Shown here piece by piece: positions 15,951-22,930 of a DNA stretch of 22,930 nucleotides (its first letter is position 1; each line of letters opens with the position of its first letter). The notes below the pieces were generated by a model. It was not told where the DNA came from, did no database searches, and was given only the letters and a program-made list of their open reading frames with translations. Made by a program: the position numbers and the translations under genes. Source of the stretch: Pseudonocardiales bacterium (lineage in GTDB: Bacteria > Actinomycetota > Actinomycetes > Mycobacteriales > Jatrophihabitantaceae); assembly GCA_025465405.1 (NCBI GenBank), contig JAODNL010000234.1, positions 1 through 22,930 of the forward strand, given 5' to 3'.

Positions 15951-18607
15951 TCGGAATCTGGCTCGGCGGGCTGCTGCGGCGGCGCCCGGCTCGCCTCGGC
16001 GCCGCGGCGATCGGTATCGCCATCGCCGTCGCCCTGCTCGCCTCGCTGGGATCGTTCCTGGCGCACTCCAAGGCGACGATGACCGACCGGGCCGTGCGTG
16101 GCGTCGCCGTCGACTGGCAGGTCCAGGTGCAGCCAGGGACCGACCCGGCGGCCGTCGACCGGCTCGTGCAGGCCACCGCCGGGGTACAGGCCAGCGCCGC
16201 CGTCGGCTTCGCCCAGACGACCGGCCTGAGCGCGACCACCGGAGGCAGCACCCAGGCCACCGGGCCTGGTGTGGTGCTGGGCCTTCCGAGCAGCTATCAG
16301 CAGCTGTTCCCCACCGAGATCCGGGTGCTCACCGGAGCGGGTACCGGCGTGCTGCTGGCCCAGCAGACGGCGGCGAACCTGCACGCGGCACCCGGTGACG
16401 TCGTGAACATCGGCCGCGCCGGGCAGGCGCCGGTCCGCGTCACGGTCGTGGGCGTGGTGGACCTGCCGCAGGCGGATTCGCTGTTCCAGAAGGTCGGCGC
16501 CCCCGTCGGCGCACAACGCACGGCGCCGCCGGACAACGTGCTGCTGCTGCCGCAGGCGCAGTGGCACACGACCTTCGATGCGCTGGCGCGCAGCCGCCCA
16601 GACCTGATCAGCACCCAGATTCACGTGCTGCGCAGTCATCAGTTGCCGCAGGACCCCTCTGCCGCGTACACCGCCGTCACGGCGGCAGCGCACAACCTCG
16701 AGGCGCGCAGTTCCGGCGGCGCCGTGGTCGGAGACAACCTCGGGGCGGCCCTGGGCGCCGCCCGCCAGGACGCGGCCTACGCCCAGGTGCTGTTCCTGTT
16801 CCTGGGCCTGCCCGGTGCGATCCTCGCCGGCCTGCTCACGGCGATCATCGCCTCGGCCGGGGCGACGCGCCGCCGCGCCGAACAGGCCCTGCTGCGTGCC
16901 CGCGGTGCGGCGGCGTCCCAGCTCATCCGCCTGGCCGCCGTCGAGGCGTTGATCATCGGCGTCGTCGGCGCGGTCGTCGGCCTGGCCGTCGCGGCCCTGG
17001 TGGGACGCCTCGCGTTCGGAACCGCCCGCTTCGGCACGAGCACGGCCAGCGCGAGTGCCTGGGCCGGTATCGCGGCCGCAATCGGGTTGGCGATCGCCGG
17101 CGCGGCGGTGCTGGTGCCCGCCCGGCGCGACCTTCGCCAGAGCACCGTCGCCTCCGGCCGGGCCACGGTCGGCGTGCTGCGCTACCCCTCGTGGGCCCGC
17201 TACGGGCTCGACGCGATCCTGCTGATCGTCGCCGGGCTGGTGTTCTCGGCAACCAGCCGCAACGGGTACCAGCTGGTGCTCGCGCCCGAAGGAGTACCGA
17301 CGATCTCGGTGTCCTATTGGGCCTTCGCCGGCCCGGCGCTGCTGTGGATCGGGGCCGGGCTGCTGGCCTGGCGCCTGTCCGATCTGCTGCTCGGCCGCGG
17401 TCGACGTGTCATCGCCTGGGTGCTGCGGCCGCTGACCAAGCGGATGTCCGGCAGCGTCGCCAGTGGCATGTCACGCCAGCGGCGGCCGCTGGTCCGCGCG
17501 ATCGTCCTGCTCGCGCTTGCGATCTCGTTCGCTGCCTCGACCGCGATCTTCAACTCGACCTACCGGCAACAGGCCGAAGCCGACGCCCAGCTCACCAATG
17601 GCGCCGACGTCACCGTCACCCCCGCGCCCGGCACGACGGTGCAGCCCACGGCCGCGCAACAACTGTCCGGCGTGTCCGGCGTGAAGGCGGTAGAGCCGAT
17701 CCAGCACCGCTTCGCCTACATCGGCACCGACCTGCAGGACCTCTACGGCGTCCGCCCGACGAGCATCACCAATGCGACGGCATTGCAGAACGCCTACTTC
17801 CACGGCGGCACCGCCGCCGGCCTGATGCACACGCTGGCCACGAAGCCGGACTCGATCCTCGTCTCGGCCGAGACCGTGAAGGACTACCAGCTCGGGGTCG
17901 GCGACCTGCTCAAGCTGCGACTGATCGACGCCGTCACCCACCAGCCGCGAATGGTCGCGTTCCACTACGTCGGCGTCGTCAGCGAGTTCCCCACGGCGCC
18001 CAAGGACAGCTTCTTCGTCGCGAACGCCGGCTATGTGGCGCAACAGACCGGCAGCGACGCGGTCGGCGCGTTCCTGGTCGACACCGGCGGCCAGCACAGC
18101 GCCGCGGTCGCGCAGCGGATCCAGCACCTGCTCGGGTCAGCGGCCACCGTCAGCAGCATCGGAACCGTCCGCAAGAGCGTCGGATCCAGCCTCACCGCCG
18201 TGGATCTGGCCGGCCTCACCCGGGTCGAGCTGTCCTTCGCGCTGGTGCTCGCCGCAGCGGCCGGGGGCCTGGTGTTCGCGCTGGGCCTGAGCGAGCGCAG
18301 ACGGACCTTCGCGATCGCGCGAGCGCTCGGCGCCAAACCACGCCATCTGCGCGGCATGATCTTCGGCGAAGCCGGGGTGCTGACGGTCGGCGGCCTGGTG
18401 TCGGGCGCGGTCATCGGGTGGGTGCTCTCGCAGATGCTGGTCAAGGTACTGACCGGCGTCTTCGACCCACCGCCGTCGGTGATCGCCGTGCCGTGGCTCT
18501 ATCTCGGCGCCGTGCTCGGGATCACCGTGGTCGCGCTGGCCGGCGTCAGCGCCGCGGCCACGCGCGCGGCGCGTGGGCCCGCGATCAGCGTGCTCCGGGA
18601 GCTGTAG
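15947..18607 (+). CDS. FtsX/MacB-like ABC permease, ten transmembrane segments
   Basis: An 886-residue membrane protein. Segments are at about 17-38, 281-304, 326-357, 371-391, 421-435, 456-475, 515-534, 760-780, 807-831 and 850-873. Two large extracytoplasmic domains (about 40-280 and 540-755) resemble MacB_PCD regions; the two FtsX cores follow them (residues 281-391 and 760-873). GATRRRAEQALLRARGA and SERRRTFAIARALGAKP are the coupling-helix-like cytosolic loops after the first helix of each core. The duplicated-core, ten-helix layout is the type VII (mechanotransmission) exporter arrangement, which pulls on or extracts substrates from the outer face of the membrane instead of pumping across. 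The substrate could be a lipid, peptide antibiotic or lipoprotein. It ends 12 bases before the end of the convergent RR2 gene. Confidence 0.94.
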   Translation: MIGIWLGGLLRRRPARLGAAAIGIAIAVALLASLGSFLAHSKATMTDRAVRGVAVDWQVQVQPGTDPAAVDRLVQATAGVQASAAVGFAQTTGLSATTGGSTQATGPGVVLGLPSSYQQLFPTEIRVLTGAGTGVLLAQQTAANLHAAPGDVVNIGRAGQAPVRVTVVGVVDLPQADSLFQKVGAPVGAQRTAPPDNVLLLPQAQWHTTFDALARSRPDLISTQIHVLRSHQLPQDPSAAYTAVTAAAHNLEARSSGGAVVGDNLGAALGAARQDAAYAQVLFLFLGLPGAILAGLLTAIIASAGATRRRAEQALLRARGAAASQLIRLAAVEALIIGVVGAVVGLAVAALVGRLAFGTARFGTSTASASAWAGIAAAIGLAIAGAAVLVPARRDLRQSTVASGRATVGVLRYPSWARYGLDAILLIVAGLVFSATSRNGYQLVLAPEGVPTISVSYWAFAGPALLWIGAGLLAWRLSDLLLGRGRRVIAWVLRPLTKRMSGSVASGMSRQRRPLVRAIVLLALAISFAASTAIFNSTYRQQAEADAQLTNGADVTVTPAPGTTVQPTAAQQLSGVSGVKAVEPIQHRFAYIGTDLQDLYGVRPTSITNATALQNAYFHGGTAAGLMHTLATKPDSILVSAETVKDYQLGVGDLLKLRLIDAVTHQPRMVAFHYVGVVSEFPTAPKDSFFVANAGYVAQQTGSDAVGAFLVDTGGQHSAAVAQRIQHLLGSAATVSSIGTVRKSVGSSLTAVDLAGLTRVELSFALVLAAAAGGLVFALGLSERRRTFAIARALGAKPRHLRGMIFGEAGVLTVGGLVSGAVIGWVLSQMLVKVLTGVFDPPPSVIAVPWLYLGAVLGITVVALAGVSAAATRAARGPAISVLREL

Positions 18608-18619
18608 CCTCGCTGGCGG

Positions 18620-19315
18620 TCACTCCGCCTCAACGCGGTAGCCGACGCCACGCAGCGTCACGATGTCCGGAGCGCGCTCGCCGCACGCCTGCGCCGCCGC
18701 CGTCAGCTTGCGCCGCAGCGCGGACAGGTGCACGTCGAGCGTCTTGGTGGAGCCGAACCAGTTCTCGTCCCACACGTCGGCCATCAACACGTCGCGGCTG
18801 ACGGCGGTCCCGGGTTCGGCGACCAGCCGGGCGAGGAGGTCGAACTCCTTGGCCCGCAACGCCACCTCTCGGCCGCCGAGGCGCACGCGCCGCGCGGCCG
18901 TGTCGACTTGCAAAGCTCCGAGCTGCAGGATCCTCGACGGCGCGGGCGCGGCCGATCCGCGGCGCAGATGGGCCCGGATCCGGGCGAGGAGTTCGGCCAG
19001 GCGGAACGGCTTGGTCAGGTAGTCGTCGGCGCCGGCCTCGAGCCCCACGACGACGTCGATCTCTTCGTCACGCGCGGTCAAGATCACGATGACGCAGTTC
19101 GGCTGCGCCGCCCGCACCTGCCGGCAGACGTCGACACCGTCGAGATCCGGCAGCCCGAGATCGAGAAGCGCCAGCTCGAAGGGCTCATCCCGCACCGCCT
19201 TCAGGGCCTCGGCACCGGTCTGGACCCACGTCACGTCATGGCTGTGCGCCTGCAGACCGGCGTGCACCGCGCGCCCGATCGCGACGTCGTCCTCCACGAT
19301 CAGCAAGCGGGCCAC
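18620..19315 (-). CDS. OmpR/PhoB-family response regulator (RR2), likely partner of HK2
   Basis: A 231-residue regulator. The receiver domain has Glu8-Asp9-Asp10, phospho-acceptor Asp52 (LALLDLGLPDLDGVDV), Thr80 (VIVILTARDEE) and Lys102 (YLTKPFRLAELLARI). The winged-helix DNA-binding domain (about 130-228) has LRAKEFDLLARLVAEPGTAV, then RDVLMADVWDENWFGSTKTL and VTLRGVGYRVE. The N-terminus (ARLLIVEDDVAIGRAV) and the STKTLDVHLSALRRKL recognition segment resemble the CutR/AfsQ1-like regulators usually transcribed just before their kinase. No kinase follows: the ABC operon lies there instead. GTG is the start, preceded by a TAGGGT -10 box only 6 bases upstream, so the mRNA is likely leaderless. 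Confidence 0.94.
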   Translation of the reverse strand: MARLLIVEDDVAIGRAVHAGLQAHSHDVTWVQTGAEALKAVRDEPFELALLDLGLPDLDGVDVCRQVRAAQPNCVIVILTARDEEIDVVVGLEAGADDYLTKPFRLAELLARIRAHLRRGSAAPAPSRILQLGALQVDTAARRVRLGGREVALRAKEFDLLARLVAEPGTAVSRDVLMADVWDENWFGSTKTLDVHLSALRRKLTAAAQACGERAPDIVTLRGVGYRVEAE

Positions 19316-19395
19316 CGCTCGACCCTAAGCCCGGCGCTCACACAGGTATCGGATGTACCTGGCGGCGAGCCGATCTCGGACGTAGCGTCGAGCGG
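19315..19395. promoter_or_regulatory. Mirror-image leaderless promoters for RR2 and the AAA+ gene
   Basis: The 80-base gap between the RR2 and AAA+ starts begins and ends with an inverted repeat. CCGCTCGACCCTA (19315-19327) matches the reverse complement of TAGCGTCGAGCGG (19383-19395) at 12 of 13 positions. Each arm contains a TAnnnT -10 box (TAGGGT on the minus strand, TAGCGT on the plus) 6-7 bases before the GTG, so both transcripts probably start at the GTG. No Shine-Dalgarno sequence precedes either. No clear -35 boxes were found. The repeat is seen; leaderless transcription is inferred. Confidence 0.5.
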
Positions 19396-20820
19396 GTGAC
19401 TTCTCCCGCCATTGCCACCCTCGGTGACTTGCGCTCGTCCGGACACGTCCATCGCGGCGTCAAGACCGAGATCCGCCAGAACTTGATCGCCCGCATCGCC
19501 TCGGGCGAGCCGTCGCTGCCCGGCATCGTCGGCTTCGACGACACCGTCGTGCCCGAGGTCGAGCGCGCGCTGCTCGCCGGACACGACATCGTCCTGCTCG
19601 GCGAGCGAGGCCAGGGCAAGACGCGGCTGATCCGCACCCTGGTCGGGCTGCTGGACGAGTGGGTGCCCGTCATCGCCGGCTGTGAGATCAACGACCATCC
19701 GTACGCGCCCGCGTGCGCACGATGCCTCGCCCTCGTCGCAACCGACGGCGACCTGACACCGGTCGCGTGGAAGCATCGCAGCGAGCGGTACGGCGAGAAG
19801 CTGGCGACGCCGGACACCTCGGTCGGCGACCTGATCGGCGACGTCGACCCGATCAAGGTCGCGCAGGGCCGCACGCTCGGCGACCCGGAGACGATCCACT
19901 ACGGACTGGTGCCCCGCACGAACCGCGGGATCATCGCCGTGAACGAGCTGCCCGATCTGGCCGAGCGGATCCAGGTCGCGCTGCTGAACGTGCTCGAGGA
20001 GCGCGACATCCAGGTGCGCGGATACCAGTTGCGGCTCCCGCTGGACCTGCTGCTCATCGCCAGCGCGAACCCGGAGGACTACACCAACCGCGGCCGGATC
20101 ATCACGCCGCTCAAGGACCGCTTCGGCGCCGAGGTTCGCACGCACTACCCGTTGGAGCTGACCGACGAACTCGCCCTCGTCGCGCAGGAGGCCGCCGTGC
20201 TGTGGCCGGACAGCACGCACGGCGCGCCACTCGTGCCCGCGCACCTGCTCGAGGTGGTCGCGCGCTTCGCCCGCGGAGTCCGTGACGCACCCCAGGTCGA
20301 CCAGCGCTCGGGGGTGTCAGCCCGCTTCGCCATTGCCGGCGTCGAGACGGTGGCCGCGTCGGCGGTCCGCCGAGCGGCGCTGACCGGCGAGCAACTGGCC
20401 GTCGCCCGCGTGGCCGACCTGCCCTGCATCGTGTCGGCATCGCGCGGCAAGGTCGAGTTCGACGACGCCGACGAGGGTCGCGAGTTCGAGGTGCTCGAAC
20501 ACCTCTTGCGCCGGGCCATCGCCGAGACCTACCGGGCCCGGCTGGCCGGGCTGGACCTGCGGCCCTTGCAGGAGAAGTTCGACGACGGGCTCACCGTCCA
20601 GACCGGTGACACGGTCGGCGCCGAGGATCTTCTCGGGCAGCTCGGGCCCGTCCCCGTGCTGTCGGCTCTGCTGGACCGGCTGGAACCCGACGGCATCGGC
20701 GAGGGCCCGGCCGCGGTCGGGCTGGCCGCCGCGGTGCTCGAGTTCGCGCTGGAGGGCCTGCACTTGAACAAGCGACTGGCCAAGGACTCCGACGGCTCGA
20801 GGACGATCTATGGCGCATGA
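19396..20820 (+). CDS. MoxR-like AAA+ ATPase (Mg-chelatase subunit I type)
   Basis: A 474-residue AAA+ ATPase. Walker A is GERGQGKT (69-76) with Lys75 and Thr76. The Walker B region reads GIIAVNELPDL, with Asn where Asp is usual, followed by Glu; I recall NELPD as typical of this subfamily. Sensor 1 is in LLIASANPEDYTNRG, and the arginine-containing segment is PLKDRFGAEVRTHYP. A Cys/His cluster (Cys96, His101, Cys107, Cys110, in GCEINDHPYAPACARC) may bind zinc. The C-terminal helical lid covers about 300-474. MoxR/RavA-type ATPases act as remodelling chaperones with a VWA partner, here the next gene, 33 bases downstream. GTG is the start, with a -10 box 7 bases before it. Confidence 0.9.
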   Translation: MTSPAIATLGDLRSSGHVHRGVKTEIRQNLIARIASGEPSLPGIVGFDDTVVPEVERALLAGHDIVLLGERGQGKTRLIRTLVGLLDEWVPVIAGCEINDHPYAPACARCLALVATDGDLTPVAWKHRSERYGEKLATPDTSVGDLIGDVDPIKVAQGRTLGDPETIHYGLVPRTNRGIIAVNELPDLAERIQVALLNVLEERDIQVRGYQLRLPLDLLLIASANPEDYTNRGRIITPLKDRFGAEVRTHYPLELTDELALVAQEAAVLWPDSTHGAPLVPAHLLEVVARFARGVRDAPQVDQRSGVSARFAIAGVETVAASAVRRAALTGEQLAVARVADLPCIVSASRGKVEFDDADEGREFEVLEHLLRRAIAETYRARLAGLDLRPLQEKFDDGLTVQTGDTVGAEDLLGQLGPVPVLSALLDRLEPDGIGEGPAAVGLAAAVLEFALEGLHLNKRLAKDSDGSRTIYGA

Positions 20821-20853
20821 CGCGGCCCGGGCGGATTGCAAAGGCGGCCAGGC

Positions 20854-22809
20854 GTGAGCATCCGCTACGGCGCGTGGCACGGCGGACCTGATCCGCTGGA
20901 AGCGCCATTCGACATCCGCGAGGCGCTGGACGAGATCGGCGACGACGTGCTCGCCGGCGCGTCGCCGCGCAACGCGCTCAACCGGATGCTGCGCCGGGGC
21001 ACCCGGGACCGCGACGGGTTGGACGCGTTGCGGCGGCAGGCGCGCGAGCGGGCCCGCGACCTGCGCCGCGGCGGGCGCCTGGACGGCACGCTCGAGCAGG
21101 TGCGCGAGCTGCTCGACCAGGCGCTCGAGGAGGAGCGGCGCGCGCTGTTCCCGGACCCGGACGACTCGGCGCGGATGGCCGAGGCCGAGCTGGACGCGCT
21201 TCCGGCGGACACGGCGCGGGCGGTCCGGCAGCTCGCCGACTACCAATGGCGCTCGCCGGAGGCCGGCCAGAAGTACGAGCAGATCCAGCAGCTGCTGCGC
21301 TCCGAGGTGCTGGACGCGCAGTTCGCCGGCATGCGCGATGCCCTGCAGAACGCCACGCCCGAGGACCTGGCACGCGTCCGGGACATGATGCACGCGCTGA
21401 ACGACATGCTCGACGCCGACGCCCGGGGCGAGCACACGCAGCAGCAGTTCGACGACTTCATGCGGCAGTACGGCGACTTCTTCCCGGAGAACCCGCAGGA
21501 CCTCGCCGAGCTGATCGACTCGCTGGCTCGGCGCGCCGCGGCCGCACAACGGCTGATGGACTCGCTCACGCCCGACCAGCGCGCCGAACTAGGCGGCCTC
21601 ATGGACCAGGCGCTCGGGCAGGCCGGGCTCGCCGACGAGATGGGCCGATTGCAGCAGTCGCTGCGCTCGGCCCGTCCTGACCTCCGATGGGGCGGCCGGC
21701 AGCGGATGGACGGCGACGAGCCGATGGGCTACTCCGACGCCACCGGCGCGCTGGCCGAACTCGCGGACCTGGAGCAGCTGGACGACCTGCTCGGGCAGGA
21801 CTACGCGGGCGCCAGCTTGGACGACATCGACGAGGAATTGATCGAGCGCGCGCTCGGCCGCCCCGCGGTCGAAGACATGGAGCAGCTGCGCCGCATCGAG
21901 CGCGAACTGCGCCAGCAGGGTTACCTCGAACGCGGCGGCGACGGTCTGAAACTCACGCCGCGCGCCCTGCGCCGCCTTGGCCAGACCGCGTTGCGGCGCG
22001 TGTTCGACGTCCTCGACTCCCGGGGCCGGGGCAGCCACGATGTCCGCGACGCGGGCGCGGCCGGCGAGGTCACCGGGGCGAGCCGCGAATGGCGCTACGG
22101 CGACGAGCAGCCGCTCGACGTCGTGCGCACCGTACGCAATGCGGTACTGCGGACGGCGTCCAGCGGCGAGTCGCTGCAGCTGGACGCCGACGATTTCGAG
22201 GTCGTCGAGACCGAGCGACGCTCCTCGGCCGCGATCGCGCTGCTCGTCGACATGTCCTACTCGATGGAGCTGCGGGGTACCTGGGGGGAGGCCAAGACCA
22301 CGGCCCTCGCGCTGCACGCCCTTGTCAGCTCGAAGTACCCGCAGGACGCGATCGAGATCATCGGCTTCAGCGACTACGCCCGGGTGCTGTCGACCGGGGC
22401 GCTCGTCGAGCACGACTGGGACCGCGTCCAGGGCACCAACCTCCAGCACGGGCTGATGCTGGCGCGCCGCCACCTGGACAAGCACCGCAACGCCGAGCCG
22501 GTGATCCTCGTCATCACCGACGGCGAGCCCACCGCCCACCTCGCGGCGGACGGGTTCGCCGACTTCGCCTGGCCGCCGACCCAGGAGACCATCGCGGCGA
22601 CGCTGGCTGAGGTCGAGCGGTGCACTCGCCGCGGCGCGACGATCAACGTGTTCATGCTCGACGACGATCCGCGGCTGGTGGCTTTCATGCAGGAGGTCGG
22701 TCGGCGCAACGGCGGGCGGGTCTTCCTGCCCAAGCCGGGTGCGCTCGGCGAGTACGTCGTGGCCGACTACCTCCGCGCGCGCGGCGGCCGGCACCGCCGC
22801 GCCAGCTGA
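20854..22809 (+). CDS. VWA-domain protein, partner of the AAA+ ATPase
   Basis: A 651-residue protein. The N-terminus SIRYGAWHGGPDPLEAPFD is typical of the actinobacterial VWA partner of MoxR-type ATPases. A long charged, helix- and coiled-coil-prone region covers about 30-420, with QLMRRG- and LDQALEEERRAL-like segments. The C-terminal von Willebrand A domain (about 460-640) has a complete metal-ion-dependent adhesion site: DMSYS (466-470), Thr528 and Asp556 (ITDGEP). GTG 20854 is chosen over an in-frame TTG at 20836 because AAAGG lies 9 bases upstream and relatives begin here. No signal peptide or membrane segment is seen, so it is cytosolic. With the AAA+ ATPase it may insert metals or remodel a target complex, as RavA-ViaA or CoxD-CoxE do; the target is unknown. 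Confidence 0.9.
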   Translation: MSIRYGAWHGGPDPLEAPFDIREALDEIGDDVLAGASPRNALNRMLRRGTRDRDGLDALRRQARERARDLRRGGRLDGTLEQVRELLDQALEEERRALFPDPDDSARMAEAELDALPADTARAVRQLADYQWRSPEAGQKYEQIQQLLRSEVLDAQFAGMRDALQNATPEDLARVRDMMHALNDMLDADARGEHTQQQFDDFMRQYGDFFPENPQDLAELIDSLARRAAAAQRLMDSLTPDQRAELGGLMDQALGQAGLADEMGRLQQSLRSARPDLRWGGRQRMDGDEPMGYSDATGALAELADLEQLDDLLGQDYAGASLDDIDEELIERALGRPAVEDMEQLRRIERELRQQGYLERGGDGLKLTPRALRRLGQTALRRVFDVLDSRGRGSHDVRDAGAAGEVTGASREWRYGDEQPLDVVRTVRNAVLRTASSGESLQLDADDFEVVETERRSSAAIALLVDMSYSMELRGTWGEAKTTALALHALVSSKYPQDAIEIIGFSDYARVLSTGALVEHDWDRVQGTNLQHGLMLARRHLDKHRNAEPVILVITDGEPTAHLAADGFADFAWPPTQETIAATLAEVERCTRRGATINVFMLDDDPRLVAFMQEVGRRNGGRVFLPKPGALGEYVVADYLRARGGRHRRAS

Positions 22810-22930
22810 CCGCGCCACATTTCCCCGCCCCCGACCGCGCCACATTTCCCCGCCCCTGACCGCGCCCGCATTTCCCCGCCCCTGACCGCGCCACATTTCC
22901 CCGCCCAGACCGCGCCCACATTTCCCCGCC
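22807..22930. repeat. Tandem repeat array of 24-26 bp units, continuing past the window
   Basis: Five copies of a unit with core GACCGCGCCACATTTCCCC then GCCCC(T) start at 22808, 22833, 22858, 22884 and 22908, giving periods of 25, 25, 26 and 24. Copies differ by one- or two-base changes and indels in the CGCCACA and CCCCT parts. The fifth copy is cut by the window end. The array begins at the TGA of the VWA gene, whose stop is part of the first unit. There is no spacer sequence, so it is not a CRISPR. Role unknown: slippage-prone minisatellite, terminator-like element or protein-binding array. Confidence 0.85.

Noticed and set aside
16561..18801. Long plus-strand open frame overlapping the permease and RR2
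   Set aside because: Arg/Pro/Gly-rich shadow frame; the permease frame has ten membrane segments and FtsX motifs and explains the region.
20317..22896. Long minus-strand open frames opposite the AAA+ and VWA genes
   Set aside because: Low-complexity translations with no motif; opposite frames with intact Walker A and MIDAS sites are the real genes.
22685..22921. Short minus-strand open frame with a repeated GRGNVARSGAGK-like pattern
   Set aside because: It is simply the tandem repeat array translated in one frame; no independent sign of coding.
22807..22930. CRISPR array
   Set aside because: Units of 24-26 bases follow one another without spacers, are imperfect, and no cas gene is present.

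Overview
The window is a very GC-rich, densely packed stretch of chromosome from an actinobacterium. The clearest marker is a mycothiol S-conjugate amidase (mca), because mycothiol is made only by actinobacteria. Many GTG starts, leaderless-looking starts, ATGA/GTGA stop-start overlaps and a DUF6458-type membrane protein fit this. I cannot place the genus. No rRNA, tRNA, CRISPR array, transposase or phage gene is visible, and no gap between genes exceeds about 175 bases.

Region 1 (1-9.8 kb) holds housekeeping and stress genes. On the minus strand are a thioredoxin-fold DUF255 protein, cut by the window start, and a small DUF6458 membrane protein. On the plus strand are an M24 aminopeptidase P overlapping the ribosome-rescue hydrolase arfB. 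Next comes a minus-strand pair (VOC protein, then AlkZ/YcaQ-like winged-helix protein) divergent from a WYL-type regulator. Then come mca with a coupled small membrane protein, greA, an Lrp/AsnC regulator and an orphan lipoprotein. The set DUF255, small membrane protein, mca, greA resembles the mycobacterial Rv1080c-Rv1084 neighbourhood as I remember it, with other genes placed within it.

Region 2 (9.8-19.3 kb) is a signalling and export block. A small secreted acidic protein is divergent from an OmpR-type response regulator and histidine kinase (RR1-HK1). A second kinase (HK2, minus) and a second regulator (RR2, minus) lie about 5 kb apart. Between them, on the plus strand, is a four-gene operon: lipoprotein, two MacB/LolD-type ATPases and a ten-helix FtsX-like permease. 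HK2 and RR2 probably form one two-component system split around the operon it controls; an operator-like dyad overlaps the operon's -35.

Region 3 (19.3-22.9 kb) holds a MoxR-like AAA+ ATPase and a VWA protein with a full MIDAS motif, a chaperone/insertase-like pair of RavA-ViaA type. The RR2 and AAA+ start regions are near-perfect mirror images, each with a -10 box placed for leaderless transcription. Just after the VWA gene a short tandem-repeat array of 24-26 bp units begins inside its stop codon and runs off the window.

Three of the convergent gene pairs overlap at their 3' ends (82, 11 and 35 bases) and a fourth is separated by 12 bases. No CRISPR-like or defence system is evident. The most unusual signals are the split two-component/ABC locus, the mirrored leaderless promoters, the terminal repeat array and the TGATCAAGACG inverted element upstream of the aminopeptidase.
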